Positions 24,984-39,130 of a DNA stretch of 64,000 bases are shown here, piece by piece. The translations under genes were made by a program, and so were the position numbers. This stretch comes from Apricaphanius iberus. Its lineage: Eukaryota; Chordata; Actinopteri; Cyprinodontiformes; Aphaniidae. The stretch is from positions 2,248,215-2,312,214 of the forward strand of contig JAPXFQ010002850.1 in assembly GCA_028564705.1 (NCBI GenBank), read 5' to 3'. The notes under the pieces were generated by a model that worked only from the letters and a program-made list of their open reading frames with translations, did no database searches and was not told where the DNA came from. Positions within the stretch are counted from its first letter, which is position 1. Each line of letters begins with the position of its first letter.

Positions 24984-27900
24984 AATGACCAACAGAAAAA
25001 TTTCCTTGAGACCAAAGTAGAGATGAAGAGGCGATATGCCCAGTGCCATGGTGAAAATTAGGCAGAGCAAATCTGCAAAAAATCACTTACATACTGTCAG
25101 GGATGGTTGTCTTGCAAATTAAACAGTTATAATCATTTTATGTCAAATTATACTAAATTGGTGCTCAGGTGCTAAATATGACCTGGGACTGGAATTAGCC
25201 AGTTGTGGTAAAACTGTTTTCATTTCATTTTTAGAAACAACTTTTGATTGATAATGAAAGTTGTCAAAATCGTTAGGTTGTGGCTCTTCCAGATTTGCAT
25301 GTCTACAGTTTTTTGCCCATGCATTTTACCTGTATGCAGTCATGTTGGATGGAAAGCATCCATTAACAGGGTTTTTCAGGCTTTGGAGTGATTCTCAACT
25401 GGACTTAGGTCTAGACTTTGGTCCTGATATTGCAACACATAAACTTGCTTTGATTTTATTTAAAGAAAAATTGTGTAAAAATTATTTTTATTTTATTCCC
25501 ACATAAAAAATCTAAATAAAATATATTGATGCTAGTGTTTATAACATGACAAAAGGAGAAAAGCTTTGAGGCTCAACATTTTTCTTTACTGGGAGGTTCA
25601 TGGAAGCAAAAGTGTCAGAGGAAATCAGGAGAGATGATCAACACCAACACATCAGTGAACATTTTTGACACATTTTCATTACACTCGGGGGGATGACTTT
25701 GACCTTCTACCTTCTTTGTTCTAGTGCTCTCACAGTGTGCTGAAAATGTTATGGTAAGCTCTAAAGCTGGTTAGTTTTAACAAGTAACCAATATGTTTAT
25801 TTATTTAGCATTATGTCAATAAAAATTCTATAGGAGACTGATCAGATGTTTGTTTGTCACAGTTCACATGAAGACATGTAATCATCATGCAGAAAGAACT
25901 CAGGCATGAATTAAACCAGAACCTTCTTGCAGTAGTGGCCGTCATTGTGGGTTGAAAGATACAGTTTCTATGATCCATTGCTCCAGAACCATATTGTGAG
26001 GGGGGGCATTTGATAGGGGAGGTATGATTGGACTTTCCCACAGATCTGCACACATGTGACACATTCAAAGGCCAAGACATTATCTTAAAATATTTCTTTT
26101 GTATTTTAAATTTTATTTTATTTCAGTTAGCTAAGTATGAATTAATACAATTGCCCCCTTGACACCAGGGCTGACAATTCCACTATATGGTCAGCACAGC
26201 TCGGCAGAGTCAGCAGGTTAAGCAGCTGCTTCAGAGCCCTGGAGATATTGTTATCCGCCTAAGGAGAGGAGAGACTATAGAAGAGTAGAAACTAGAGTAA
26301 ATTTAGGTAAAGCCTACACCAGATAGACCCACATAACACATTTCAAAATCAACTCCTCTAAGCTACATTCCTCACTGGATACGGTTCAGGTTGGTCACTG
26401 GGTGTATCTGCAGTGAACCTGGCAACCCAAAAGCTAGAATGTTTTTGTTGTTGTTGTAACTACAACTTGAGAAACTAGATGTCACTATTGTATTCATGTT
26501 CTATATCCAACCTTTAATGTGTCATAGTTCGAAAGTTTACAATCAACCCCAGTGTGTACTGTTACCTCGTATACACAGTCACTGATTCTTAACCCCCTAA
26601 GCCTGCTAGTCCCCATTTTTGGACGCACACCTCCTAGAGTAACATTTAAGTTTCAACTATTTGTTATTACAGACACCAACAGTTGATCTAAAGTTAATAA
26701 GAGTGAGTAGTTACTATTGATGATGTTTATTTTCTTTTTTACAATGAAAACATATGCTAATGCATATTTTTTTCAGGTTGAATTCATATTTATATTTCAT
26801 GTTTTCTGTCTTTCACCCTCAGTTACTCATGCCCACTATGATTTTCTTTAGAATTTTCCCATTCACGGTATCCCTATAGACCTTCCTATTATATGAGTTT
26901 GAACATTTTAGACCTTTTACAAGCTGTAAAAAGCCTTCCAGAGTGTAGGTATGCCAAATTTGGAAAAAGAGCCTAGGGCTTAAAAGGTTCAACTCTACAT
27001 TTTGAAAAAAAACATATTACCATAAATATATTGACTAATATTTTTTTTCACATAAAGAATTATTGTGCTTGAGGGGTCTGATTAATGAAAATGTATCAGA
27101 AGGTTTGTAGCATAAAATGTGAGCATGATTTGTTTTGTTGTGTCACCACTCAGTGTTTTTAAAGAACTGTAGAACCTGCATTAATCTTTTAGCTTTTTAA
27201 TGCACAGGTGCTGTTATTGTGTTTAAAGAACTTTGAACGTTACTCTACCATATATATTTTATACTTGCCTGATTTGTATGGCTGTTAATCTGGCCCATGT
27301 CAACACATTTTTAAAAAAGCATAATCATTTTCTCAGATTTTGTTATAAAGTTTTTCTCAGAGATGTAGAAGGTCCAGGATGGGCTCCAGCCCTCCAGGAG
27401 TGAGGTCAGCCCAAATGGGGAATGCTGGCGTCATCCATAATAAGGACCCTTTTATATTTTCATATATTCATGGATCAGACCCAACACATAAATCTCTAGA
27501 TTCATTTTTAATGTTTGATAAAAAACACCTAAAGGATTTACCTTTCTTCTAAATAGATTTTTGAGTTATTATGGGAGTTGTTGATTTACAGATATTATTT
27601 TAATCTAATTTGGGTTCATATAATCACAGAATGTGTTACTTGTCTCTCATTTTGAGGTTTTCATGCTGTGACGATGCTGCCAGGAGAACATAGTTACTAT
27701 ACTTCACAGAAAGCTCTTCCTCCACCAGAATGGTGTACCAGAGGAATAAAAGTAAGGAAGCATCTTAATTAACAAGTCGAGTTAAATGTTCTCTTGAACT
27801 GTAGAAGGAATAATCTCATCTTTATGTAAGATATATTTTCCATAATACATGTTGTGTATTTTTCATGTAGTATTATCTCCAGCAAAATAACTGGAAATAA

Positions 27901-30414
27901 TTTCATCACTGTTTCCTGCATGCTCACATTTTAGTCTCAGCAGCACGCAACCCTGCGTTCCCTCTGTGCTGTCGTGAAGAGAATTGTGCTTCAACCTTGA
28001 ACTACCTGGGAATCCTCCCCACTGTGCCTCATCTGTTGTCTCTCTCAGTACAAACAATCATTTCAGCTCGAGCGGCACACTGAGCGCTGTCCTTATATCC
28101 AAACACTCCTCTGAGACATTAACCACGGTCGCCTGCTGCTCACTCAATCTGGTTGATGCAGAGAGTTTTAAGAGAAACTCCGGTGCTTGCGTGTGAACTC
28201 CATCTATTGGCGCCACCCTCCCTATTTTCTCTGTCATTCACCAGTGCTGCCTCCTACTGCTTCACATCTTACAGATGCCTTTCAAACACCATCCTTTCAG
28301 GAGAAACGGTCTGCTTTTACTTTGTTTTGCTGTGACATTTTTTTCTGAGTCTCAAACTTTCAAGGGACTAGCAGCTTCAGCTCATTGTGTTGTCTTACAC
28401 TTTTTAATAAAGGCTGTTTTTCCCACATGTAAAATTTCCTGTCTTTCTATATAAACCCCCTTTTTCACTCTCAGTTCATCTCCATTACAAATCATTCGTC
28501 TTTATTTTGTTGCATAGCACTACATGTCTTAAAAATATACATAAACAAGGCTGATTTATGGGAGCTTTGCCTTTACCAACTTGTACCTCTATTTCTGACA
28601 AAACATTGCCATTTTGTTACTTCTTTTATTTCATACCTGCAGTAACTGCAAGTTTCTCATTTTAATTGCAGTTTTGAAGAACCACTCATCATAAAAAAAT
28701 GCTTAACTCTCACTCATCATTTTATTTTGTATTTTCTAAAAACTTTGTATTGCTCCATAATTCCAAATAGGTTGGTTAGGGTTTGAGTTTGAGAAAACTG
28801 ACTCCTATTAAATAAAACTAACTCTAAGCAATGTGATGCTGGGAGATATTATTTATTGGAGTCATGAAACCATATTTTCTTACAGATGACCTAAGTGGAA
28901 TGTAGAAAATTCTTTTTAAACATCGGCTGTCAAAGCTGGTACAAAATATCCCCCTGGGATGTACAAAGTGATGCATTATTAATGCAAAACATCAGCAAGC
29001 AGGAAACTCACTTTCTCACCCTGCTGTTGCCGTGTTGGAAACGGAGCAAAACTACTGAGGTACCAAACATGGAGGGCAGGAAATGACATTTCAAGAAGAC
29101 AAAACAGGTCTTTCAAAAACAAAACAAACAATAAATAAACAGAATTAAAAAGATTTATTTGATGAACATCTCTGATGTGAAGAGAAAGTTTCTCCACCTC
29201 TAAACGACATACAGATAAGGGTGAGTCATCAAATGGCTTTATTTCATTTGTTGTTAGAAACAATCTAAAGGACAGAGACTTTTGTCTCTAAGTGTAAAAA
29301 GAAAGTACAAACTAAATACACCCTTGCTGTTTGTACAGGGTTTCAGAGGCAATGTAACACTTAGTGGATGCCAATCAAATGCACTTGACTAATAAAAAGG
29401 AGTTTGCTCTTTTGGAGGCAACTGTCTGGACTCGTTTGTAAAAACAATGAGAGGACTACAAGAGAACAGGAATGACATTGGACAAGCATCTGTTGTTGCT
29501 CATCAAATTAGGAAAATTCCAAAAGTCTATACTGAGAAACAATTTTCTCACAAGTGGATATACATTGAAATCTCAAATTAACTTTAACTTTTTCGTTCCC
29601 ATTGGTGGATTTCCCCAGTAGTCATGACCCACCCATCCTTACATACACACCATAGAGAAAAAATAAGTAGTATATTTCCAGAGCAAAAGTAGGGGATTAT
29701 AGTTTGAGCAGGACAAAAGCTACAGTTTGTTCTTTTTAGTAATAGCTGCTGAAGTGAAACTGTTAGACCCAAAGCCTTTTTCCAGATCAAAGAAACTGAA
29801 ATATTCTATATAAGGGCTTTAGAGAAACTGAACGAGTTATACCAGTATCTGCTGTAACTGTTTTTCTGCACAGGGACACTGGATTCCCCACTGGCTCGCC
29901 AATATGTCTGCTAAAACATTTAAACACTTAATTAAGTGAGTTTTTACATTTAAAAAAAAATCCTCATGCTTTTAATATTATGGAAGGGAGGAGCTTTCTC
30001 AAGCAGGAGAGACACAAGACCCTTTTTTACACAAGGCAAAACTGAACACATTCCACCAACTGATCCTTAATGGATATGGCCTGGTTTGTGTGACTATTTT
30101 TCTTTTTCTTTTTTGTCTTTATATGTTGTACATTTCAGTAAAGATGGGATTACTCATTCCATTTAACAAGTTATAAAGAACTGGGCTGTGTCACTTGTCC
30201 TTGAGATAAGAGTGGAATACACTTAGGAAATTGCATAAAAAAAGAGTTTAGTCTGCAAGCCTTAGTATGTTAAATGCTAAGGTTCATATAAGGACAATTA
30301 ATAAAAGACGCAACAAGCATGGTTGATTTGGGAGAGGCTTCAGCCTTTTCTCTTTAAAGTGAACATGGCAGCATGGTGTGAGTTTCCAAAGTTACATCTG
30401 AATTAATTATAAGG
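24984..30414. other. Intergenic, no recognised feature
   Basis: Long AT-rich stretch. Open frames reach 94 codons on both strands (for example 28979-29263) but none has a recognisable domain or consistent splice context. I found no RNA gene. Confidence 0.4.
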
Positions 30415-30560
30415 CTTCTGGAACAATGTCCTTTGGACAAATGAGACTAAAATAGTGATGTTTGGTCAGAATGCACAGTACCATGTTTGGAAAAACCAAA
30501 CCACTCAAGCATGGAGGTGGTGATTTAGTCTTTTAGTTGGATGGCTTGCAGTATTTGTGC
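30415..30560 (+). pseudogene. Tc1-like transposase remnant
   Basis: One plus-strand frame reads WNNVLWTNETKIVMFGQNAQ and continues YHVWKN, then after a frame change KHGGG. This is the region of Tc1-family transposases around the second catalytic aspartate (usually W-x-DE-x-K-x-x-x-FG), here changed to NE, and the following KHGGG box. Stops and frame changes flank it and no terminal inverted repeats are visible, so it is a dead fragment. Confidence 0.75.
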
Positions 30561-33500
30561 CGACAGTGGACTTGTCTGTATGACAAAGTATTGTGACCTC
30601 AAATGGGAGACAATCGTGGGAACGTTCTTGAGTTCTCATGTGGCCCATTTTGCTTGGATTCATGTACCGTTCACGAAAACATTTCATTTTACGGTCTAGT
30701 AAATACATTTGCAGCTTCGAATGTGTGGATATTGCCCCATTCGTGTGCTTCGCATGCTAGACCTCTTTAAAACAAAAGAAAACTTTTAAAGAGCACAGAT
30801 TTTCAACATTGACTAAATTTTTCTGGTCTGAGTGGACACCGTCATCTATTGGAAACCCTGTTAGGAAACAGATGGTGTGATTTAATTAGTTTTATAATAT
30901 CAATCAGGGTGATAAGCAACAAGAAACTTCTTGTCTACTTTTGTTAACAAAGTGATTTGATTCAACTTTACTTTGTAGAATCAGTTCAAAGCAATGAATA
31001 CAATGAAACAAAAATTGAAAAAAATTATTGGACATCTAAAGCGATGTTTTCTCATCATAGTCTAGTGAACAATATTGTGATCTTTTGCTCATAGAAGCAC
31101 AGATGCGCTGCTTGTTCTTGTGAGGATAATATTGAGCTTATTCTAGCACAAAGAGTTGTATTCCTCAGAAGCATGCTAATTGGTTCATTTTCATAAATCA
31201 AAATAAAACATTTTAGTGAGAGAAGATATTGTGGAATTAAACGTATGATTTTGTGAAATGTTTCTTTTAATCAGTCTTTAAATGCAAGCTTGGTTCAAGC
31301 GTATCATTTAAGAGTTTCACGGTTCAATCTAGTGGTAATAAAAGAACAAATTGAATTCAGGATCATGTAGTTTTGATCCAAATTGACAAAAAAGTAGATG
31401 GTTAAAGTAAATGTTGTTCCTAGCAAATGTTTCTCCTGAAATCACAACTTTTAACATTTATTAGATGAGACAAACTTGACGGGAGATCAAAATTATTGCT
31501 TTTTTGTTTTTCGTTTGTCTGTTGTAAAAAGCAGGAAAAAAGTGTTTGTATGACTTTAAAGGGAATTTTACAGATTATGTAAAATGTGTATGATGATGTT
31601 TGGGGTGAGTAGTTGTTTGGGCAGACAAAATGTAGTCAAAAAGCCTTTTTAAGGGTGTCTTGTCCTCAACCAATCTGACTGATCAGCACCCTTTTATTAA
31701 GTTTGTGGAAACTTGTTATTGTGCTGTTGGTGTCACAAAACTGCATCAAGGGCACATAAACTTGTTTTATTTAAAATTTCCAGGTTCAGAACGAAGGAGG
31801 GGTATTTTTACTGACACTGCCCTTGTTGGACTTTATGATGACCACATTCAGCCCACATTGCTTTAATACTGAACAGCTCTGTTTTTGCATTATGCTGCTA
31901 ACAGACAGACAAACAACAAATGCTGGCAAAAACAGAACCTTGTTAACAGAGATAATTATATGCTTTCATACCATACAAGAAGAATACTCAAGAAATAATT
32001 TCAAATTCAGAATTTTTTTAGATTTGTGTGACATTAACATGACTGAATTACACGAATGAAAGCATCTGGAAAAATACAGGAAATAAGGAAAAATAAGTTG
32101 GGTTTATGGGTCTAAACTAATGTTAAAAGAAATCTGAAAATGCCTCTATAAGAATACATATAATAACACCAAGGAATGTTGAATTGTATGCTAGTAACGT
32201 TAGAATTATTTTCAATATATTCTATTTTTTAAAGCTCAAAGACATTATATTAGATTCTCTGGCTTTCATGCAAAGCAACAGTTGTTAACGTCAACATTTC
32301 TTATTCTTCATAATTACAAATATGTGTGCCAATTTTATTGTTTTTTTATTTTACTTGTTTATTTTAAATATAAATATGTATTTGATTTATTTTCTCTTTT
32401 TCTGAATATTTCTGCCCCTTTTAAATAAACTTCTCTTCCTCACTATGTTTCTTCTGTTGTGAAATGGCACCTCCTGGAGGTTTAGGCAGGTATTGCTCCA
32501 CCTGGGTTCGTCTGGCTCTGCAGCGCACCAGTCTCCAGACCACAATCCTCTTTGCACTAAATCTTTCTCCGAAGGGATTTACTTAAAAGATAAGATCTGG
32601 TGCCTTCTGACTTCATTAAAACTTGTTAAGTAGGATAGTAGTTGTCAAACAAAAAGGCATTTCAAGGTGCCACTACCTCTGCAACATATTTACAGGAAAT
32701 ACTCTTCTTCCCACATTTGGTTCGACATCAGACATAAACAGAGACTGTTATCAGACATTAAACTACAATATTTTGGAGATAAAAGCGGTTTCTCAAATTC
32801 CAAGAACTCAACAATCCTCACTGTGCCAAGGACACTTGCCTACATGCAGAAAAGCATGTCTGCTATATTTTATCGTTCCATTACATGTCAGCAATCTGCA
32901 TCTGGTTGCGTTTTTTGGTGTAATTTTATTTATTTATTTGTCAGCAGGAAAAAAAAATGTGAAAATATTCATGACGTTGTAAAACTAACTTCAAACAAAT
33001 TTTATGAAATTGTAGTGATTAGCTCCAATCTTTTTGTTCAGATCAAGTAGAGGAAGATAATATGGAATTATTCAGGTTTCAGGTTTATTCAGGGTTTTTT
33101 TGTCTTTCGAAATGTATACAGTTTGTGAATACTTAAAAAATGAGTAGGCTAAAGCAATTAGCAAATAAATGCCTACCCCAGCATTTAATTAAATATACAT
33201 TTACACAGCAAAGTCCTTCCTGGGCTAAACAAATACATTTTTTTAAAGATGCAATCATCAGTTTAGACTTTAAACTTAGGAGGAGCGCTGAAATACAACA
33301 GCTTTTACATTTGTTACAGATGTTTGTTAAAGAAACTAGAAAAACAACAAAAAATACAATTCCATCAAATTCTTCTCTATATAAGAATTAATTATTTTAT
33401 CTTTAAGCTTTCTTTTAAACAGAAAATAATGATTTTAGCTCATCCACTAAACAGTTCCACACAGTTTTGGGGAAATTAATACAATATTACCTGCTCAATT

Positions 33501-33808
33501 TCCATTTATTTATTTTTCCTTAATTTCCAAAAAGAAGTGCCTCTACAAATCAAATTGTGCAACAATGTTGCTAGTAATATGTTTGCAATTCTGAATATTC
33601 TAAGAAAATAGCAAAAATGACTGTACCAATCAATGGAAACACTTATTTGACAAAGTAAATCAACATTAGGTTTGAGAAGATATATTGGATGTTTCCATTC
33701 ATTTTGTTCAGTTTCATGGAAAAGTAAAAGATTTTCTGAAGAAGGTAGAGTGGGGAAAGCCATGTTAACCTATCTCACATATTTTGCCTCATCATTGAAG
33801 GAGCGGGT
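30561..33808. other. Intergenic, no recognised feature
   Basis: AT-rich sequence. Overlapping frames of 119 and 127 codons at 32623-33050 occupy two phases of the same strand and have no recognisable domain. Confidence 0.4.
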
Positions 33809-34000
33809 GTTATTAGCGGTTATCACTCCCATTAAATCTCGTCAGACTGTGCCCTCCAGTTACAATATTCTACTCTGACAAAGTATTTTTGACACGTGCA
33901 GACAGTTGGCTGTTATCAGTGATAACAATCGTAGATAACCTACTAGTAGGTAGAGGGGGCACAGTCTGACGACATTTAATGGAAGTAATAACCGCTAATA
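33809..34000. mobile_element. Small foldback element
   Basis: Left arm 33809-33856 (GTTATTAGCGGTTATCACTCC through CAGACTGTGCCCTC) is repeated inverted at 33953-34000 (GAGGGGGCACAGTCTGACG through TAACCGCTAATA). About 95 bp lie between. No coding capacity. Confidence 0.8.
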
Positions 34001-34080
34001 GCGGCCATTTAATGGATTGATAACATCAGAATCGGCTGCTAATAAAGGTCATTTAATGGGCTGATCACATCCGAATGGGT
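34001..34080 (+). repeat. Two direct repeats next to the foldback element
   Basis: GCGGCCATTTAATGGATTGA followed by TAACATCAGAAT is followed about 45 bp on by AAGGTCATTTAATGGGCTGA followed by TCACATCCGAAT. Part of the unit (CATTTAATGG) is shared with the foldback arms, so this may be an extension of the same element. Confidence 0.6.
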
Positions 34081-35129
34081 GCAAGAGATAATGTCATGCT
34101 GGAACGGAATCATGACTACTACTCCTAAGTCCTGTACAGCTTCTGTTATGGAATTTTCCAAGAGATGTTAAATAACATCATGCGAGTTGGACTTGTTTCA
34201 TCTCGCACAACAGGCTCAGTCAGATATAGACTCAAGGTATAATTACAAGAGTGAGCAAATAATCGCTTTAACATAGCTCTAATTATTCAAAGTCACATTT
34301 GCTTTTCCAGTGTGTGCCAGTCTGAAATGTAAGAGTTTGCAAAAAGTTCATATGCAGGTGTTAAAACAGAGACAGCTATTGCACTGACAGCTTGCTTTTC
34401 TGTACATTCTAACTTTTTCAACCTTGCCTTGATACAAGCTGAATTTTTCCTTCTATATGACAGAAACAAGTTATAGGTTTTTAGTCAAATAATAGGTCAT
34501 TAGAGTTAAATTTCTATTACACTTCACATTGTAGAGGCAGAGTACTGTGACATTGTTGTGAGGAACTGCAATGACATTTTTGTTGAAAGAATTTTGCCTG
34601 ATGTTGTTCACCAGTAAAAGAAGAAACAGTTCAGCAGACTTTAACATAGTTTATTAGTAACTACAGCGCCAGGGAGCTGAGCAGTTGAGCATAGAAAACA
34701 TGAACTGCCTCACATACTGAGCATGTGTATCGGCACAAACCCCAAAGTAGAGTGTCTACTTTAGGACAATGAGGACCAAATTAAGCAGTAAGTTATCTAC
34801 AACGTGAGTCATAAAGTTTTGTGTTAATTAGAAATGCTACACTTCCAGAAATACTGGGACAGCAAGTTACAAACCTACAGATGAAATGTGACTATTGAAA
34901 TTAACTTAATTCCAGGCACTCTTAAGAGTGGGCTGTGTGATATATAGCTGTTATATCAACATTTTTGCATGAGACATGACATTTTGAATATTTTTATGGC
35001 TTCTGAGTGTGGTCTTTGTGATTTAGTGTTTTACAATTTGTCTCGGCATAATTTTCATTTAAGTTCAAATTATTTATGTAAGATCAGATCTTGTCAGAGA
35101 GTAAAAGGGACACCTCCGGTCAAAATTTA
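34081..35129. other. Intergenic, no recognised feature
   Basis: AT-rich sequence with nothing recognisable. Confidence 0.4.
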
Positions 35130-37129
35130 AAGGTGACAACCGCCTCCATTTAAATAAAACTATATAACTAAGCTATATAATTAAACTTTAAAACATTTAA
35201 GCTTTAGAAAACTTTAATTACGCTATTAATACCTTTAAAAATAAATGTAAACGCTAATTGAACTAAACTTTAAACACATCCGTTTAGGGTTTTTATACTA
35301 AAACAACTTTCTGTGTGTGTGTTTGTGTTAACCGGCTTAACTACAATGTAAAAACCATTTCGGTACGATATAACTTCCGGCGATGCCTATACAGGCCAGG
35401 TGGAAGGTCTATTTCTCAAGTATGACCTTATGAACACACACCAGATGTGGACTGGAGATGCCAAAATGTGTTTCTCATTAACGCATCAAATTAGCCCGCG
35501 TTTTTAGCAGAGAGGAAAGTGAATGGCACAATTGTTTTTCCAGGTTTTAAAGCCACCCTTTCCAGCCATTTAGCAAACGTGAACGATCTCTGGTTATTTC
35601 TGCATCCATGGCAAAGTGTTTCAGTAACTTATGATTTACTTTAATAAACTTTAAATAAACTCTATAATTAAACTTTAAACAACTTTAAACTCTAAAATGA
35701 CATTTAAAAACATTAATTAGACTATTAATAACTTTAAATAAACTCTATAATTAAACTTTAAACTTCCTTTTAGAGCTATGGGGTGATTAGCTGAGAGCAG
35801 AGTTAATCTGATCAGCTAGAATGGAACCTCTGTGTCTTTACACAGACAGAGACACCTGTCGACATGTCAAACTGACTCTTTTTGGTGAAAATCCCGCTTT
35901 GTGAACTCTGTGGGATTAAACAGACATCCCCGCAACTGAACTAAATGATATGTTTAACGGATCGCCTTCTCACGATTCCATAGCCATCCTGGTTAAACAG
36001 CTGACAAGTTTACGGGGTGGTCTTCTAGCCATTGGGTGCAATTCGAGGGGGGGTTAAAGTGGGGGAAAGAGAGGGGGACTTCCGGAGGAGGAAGGGGGGT
36101 TAGGGTTCACCCACAGGGCAAAAAAATTATGTCAAACGCTCGTCAAACTGGTATGGAGGCGTGGTTTTGGTAGGAAAAGAGGAGTCGGTGATTTTATGCT
36201 TTTAAATAGAGAAAAAGAACCATCGGGACTCTTTTCTTAAGAAAAAGGAACAGAGCCGGCCGGACGGGGTTGTGATTCATCTGTGATCGGCCTAAAAAAG
36301 GTGACAACCCATCTCTCTTTAAAATAACATTTCTAAACTCTAAGTAACTTTAAACAAATTCCCTACATATAGCACGTTTTCTTTTTTAATCTAAACTTTA
36401 AGCAAAAGTTCCTCAATGCATGACAATTGTAAACAAATTCCCTCCTTATATTCTTAACAATAGACTCTAAATACTAAATTTCCCAAATGCATGATAATTA
36501 AACTTTGATTAAACTTTAAGCAACTTTAAACACATCTCCCAATGCATGATGATTAAACTATTAATATCTTTAAAAACAACTTTAAAAATAACTTTAAACC
36601 GCATCCCTTTAGGGTTTTAAATACTAAAACAACTACTTTCTGTGTGTTATACATGGTGAAAAAAAACATTTCTACGTGGTTTATTTTGAAAAGCGCGCTT
36701 CCTCATTGTGCGCACGATTCTCTACTTTACACTTAAATTAAAACATAGAATTAGACTTTCTCTAACCTCAAAATGGTTTGCTACGTACCTCCGCAGAAAA
36801 AAGAAGATAGAAAGAAAGAAAGGTTAAACAGAGTGAATAGCGAGGAGAACAAATCCTACTGTTTAAAAAAAAAATGGTTTCAGGAACGATTTGTGGTTTA
36901 GAAAGACACGGTTTAACAGAGTGAATAGTGAGGAGAACAGATCCTGCTGTTTTCCACCTCAGAGAAGAGAGTGATTTTTCTCCAGCAAGAAAGGTTCTTT
37001 CTATTTTAGAGGAAGAAAAAACATGACCTCTGGGGTCCCCACCTTATGACCTCCCCAACAAACGGCTGTTTTGACTAACCCTTTTAACAATGCAATTTAA
37101 CCCAGAGCCGGTGTTACGTGTTTCGGATG

Positions 37130-37480
37130 ATCTATGTATATATATAGATAGCCACATCCTGGGGCTACCAGGATGTGGCCATCATCAATGGCTGCTAGTC
37201 AAAGGGTTCTATAGCAGATGTTTCTCGTATGAACGCTGTAAAGGGATGAATGACGGCCCACATCATTAATGGCTGTCGGTCCAAGGGTTATGTGAAATTC
37301 TATATATGTTTCTCAGACGGACATATGTTCAACATACCGATACCACCATCTGTCTGACCGGTAGCTGTCACTCAAAAGGGTTATGTGAAATTCTATCCAG
37401 ATGTTTCTGGATGAACGCTGTAGGGGGGATGACCTGCTGGGTATATGTTCACAACCAGCCCGCGCTTTTTGCCATCTTCT
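37130..37480 (+). repeat. Tandem module of unit B
   Basis: Three diverged units about 85-95 bp apart share AAAGGGTT, then GAAATTCTATNCAGATGTTTCT and GAACGCTGTA. Short frames of 68-72 codons occur on both strands and are not convincing genes. Confidence 0.65.
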
Positions 37481-37482
37481 CC

Positions 37483-37620
37483 ATGAACATCTGCGTTGAT
37501 GCTTGCAGCGGGGGTACAATATAATAATAAAAACTGTTAAAAGAACAGGTCGTATCGAACCAGTCAGTTACCAAAAACAGAGATTAGAAGCGGGTCTGTG
37601 CGTGTATTTGTCAACGACTT
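37483..37620 (+). repeat. Core block of unit B, shared inverted with unit C
   Basis: Starting GAACATCTGCGTTGATGCTTG and containing ACAGGTCGTATCGAACCAGT and GAAGCGGGTCTGTGCG, this block matches the reverse complement of 56585-56708. It is less AT-rich and better conserved than much of the arms. Confidence 0.75.
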
Positions 37621-38484
37621 TCACTGCATTGGTAATTTTCTAACACGAAAAAACAAACATGTTTTCTCCTTCACTAAATCCGCTTAAACCTACATCTTTC
37701 TTTTTAGTACACCGCACACATCCGTAGTCGTTTTACAGTTATCTGTTCTATTTACGGTTATCTGTTTTATAGATTATAGACTACCAAACTCATGACATTG
37801 TAGGAATAAAACAGAGACTTAATGAAACTAAATCAAAAAACATGATCTTCAAAAGACACCAGCATGGGAAACAGAATTCCTAACTGTGAAAAAAAAAAGT
37901 CTATAACTTTCTCTTCTTACTTTAAAATTTGCTGTGGTTGTCGGGTCTTTTTCCTGAATCATTAAACTTTTGTGTCATTTCAAATGTAGCCTACTCCTAA
38001 AAAAAGCCCATCAGTTATTGAAAGTAAATATTTTTTGTAAACAAGCAAAGCAGTATTATAATTATTTTCTTACCAAAACAAGCACTGAACTGAAATAGCT
38101 TCCCTTCCATTCTGTGTAACAAGGGACCAAACTAAGATCTTTCAAATTTTGTGGGTTTTTTTCAAGCATTTGCTTTACCCTTCATTTAGTCCGTTTTGCT
38201 GCGTTCGGTAGAAAATTGCATTGGTATTTTAACTCAAGTCAGCGTACGTGCTAGATGTAAAACCATGGCCTGTGATGAAAAAAGCTTTACATTTTTTTGT
38301 ACAGGTAATGCAAATCATATATCATTAAGAATAGATTTTTTTATATATATATGCATTGATCTACAAATATGAGGTTAAAGAAATCAGATTTCTAGCTTAA
38401 CTTTCTACACCTCTCCTTTTGGTTGGAGAGTTTAGTGTTTTTTCCTGTAATTTAAACGTTCTATGAACTTTGCATCATAGCGAT

Positions 38485-38515
38485 TTTAATATAAAAGCAT
38501 CACCGGAAGTTAAAG
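38485..38515 (+). promoter_or_regulatory. TATA-ETS block in unit B right arm
   Basis: TTAATATAAAAGCATCACCG is followed by GAAGTTAAAGCACCG. The corresponding blocks in units A and C also carry a first ETS-like GGAAGTG upstream of the TATA-like motif, which is missing here. Function is inferred. Confidence 0.35.
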
Positions 38516-39130
38516 CACCGAAATAGTTTTTTTTCATTGTAGTTAAACCGAATAACACATGCACGTGCGCAGGAAGTATCCCTTCCAATTTAAAAGCTCT
38601 AACCGGATGTAACGAAACAAATATGTTTAAAGTTTCATTTTAGAATTTAGAATAATCGTACTAAATGGGGGAAATGTGTTTAAAGTTTAATTATAGAGAT
38701 TAAAGTTTAATTATAGAGTTTATTAAATGCTTTAAAGTTTATTTAGAGTTTAATTATAGAGATTAATTATATAGTTTTATTTAAATGGAGGCAGTTGTCA
38801 CCTTGTCTTTTTGGCTTGGTACGGAAGAAGAATTATAACGCTGCTCCCCTGTCCATGTTCACATGGCTTGCCCCATCGCTTTTCTGGAGAGAAGAGGTCT
38901 GACGATACTTGAGGTGTATTTAACGTGAAAAGATCTCAGACTCCTCCTTTCCTACAAGAACTCTGCCTCCTCTGTAAGTCATAAATCATCTTGACACAAA
39001 GATTTTGACCTCTGGTTACCCCTACACACCCCTCCCCTCATCCCCCTCCACTAGGGGTCATAAATCATCTTGACACAAAGGTTTTGGCCACACCCACCCC
39101 TCCCCCACAGAAAGTCATCAATAAAATGTT

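Larger units (their letters stand above)
35130..39130. mobile_element. Unit B: second member of the long inverted-repeat family
   Basis: A left-type arm begins near 35130 (AGGTGACAACCGCCTCCATT, then TAAATAAAACTATATAA). A second left-type arm with the outer G-rich block runs from about 36044 to 37000. A right-type arm, inverted, runs from about 38380 to 39130. The sequence at 38761-38805, inverted, repeats 35130-35172 almost base for base. Between the arms are a tandem module (37130-37480) and a core (37483-37620) shared with unit C. The space between the two left arms (35400-36040) holds more TTTAAAG-type sequence and otherwise unknown DNA. No transposase seen. Confidence 0.6.

Noticed and set aside
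32623..33050. Two overlapping 119- and 127-codon frames
   Set aside because: They occupy different phases of the same strand, are rich in residues expected from AT-rich random sequence and lack any recognised domain.
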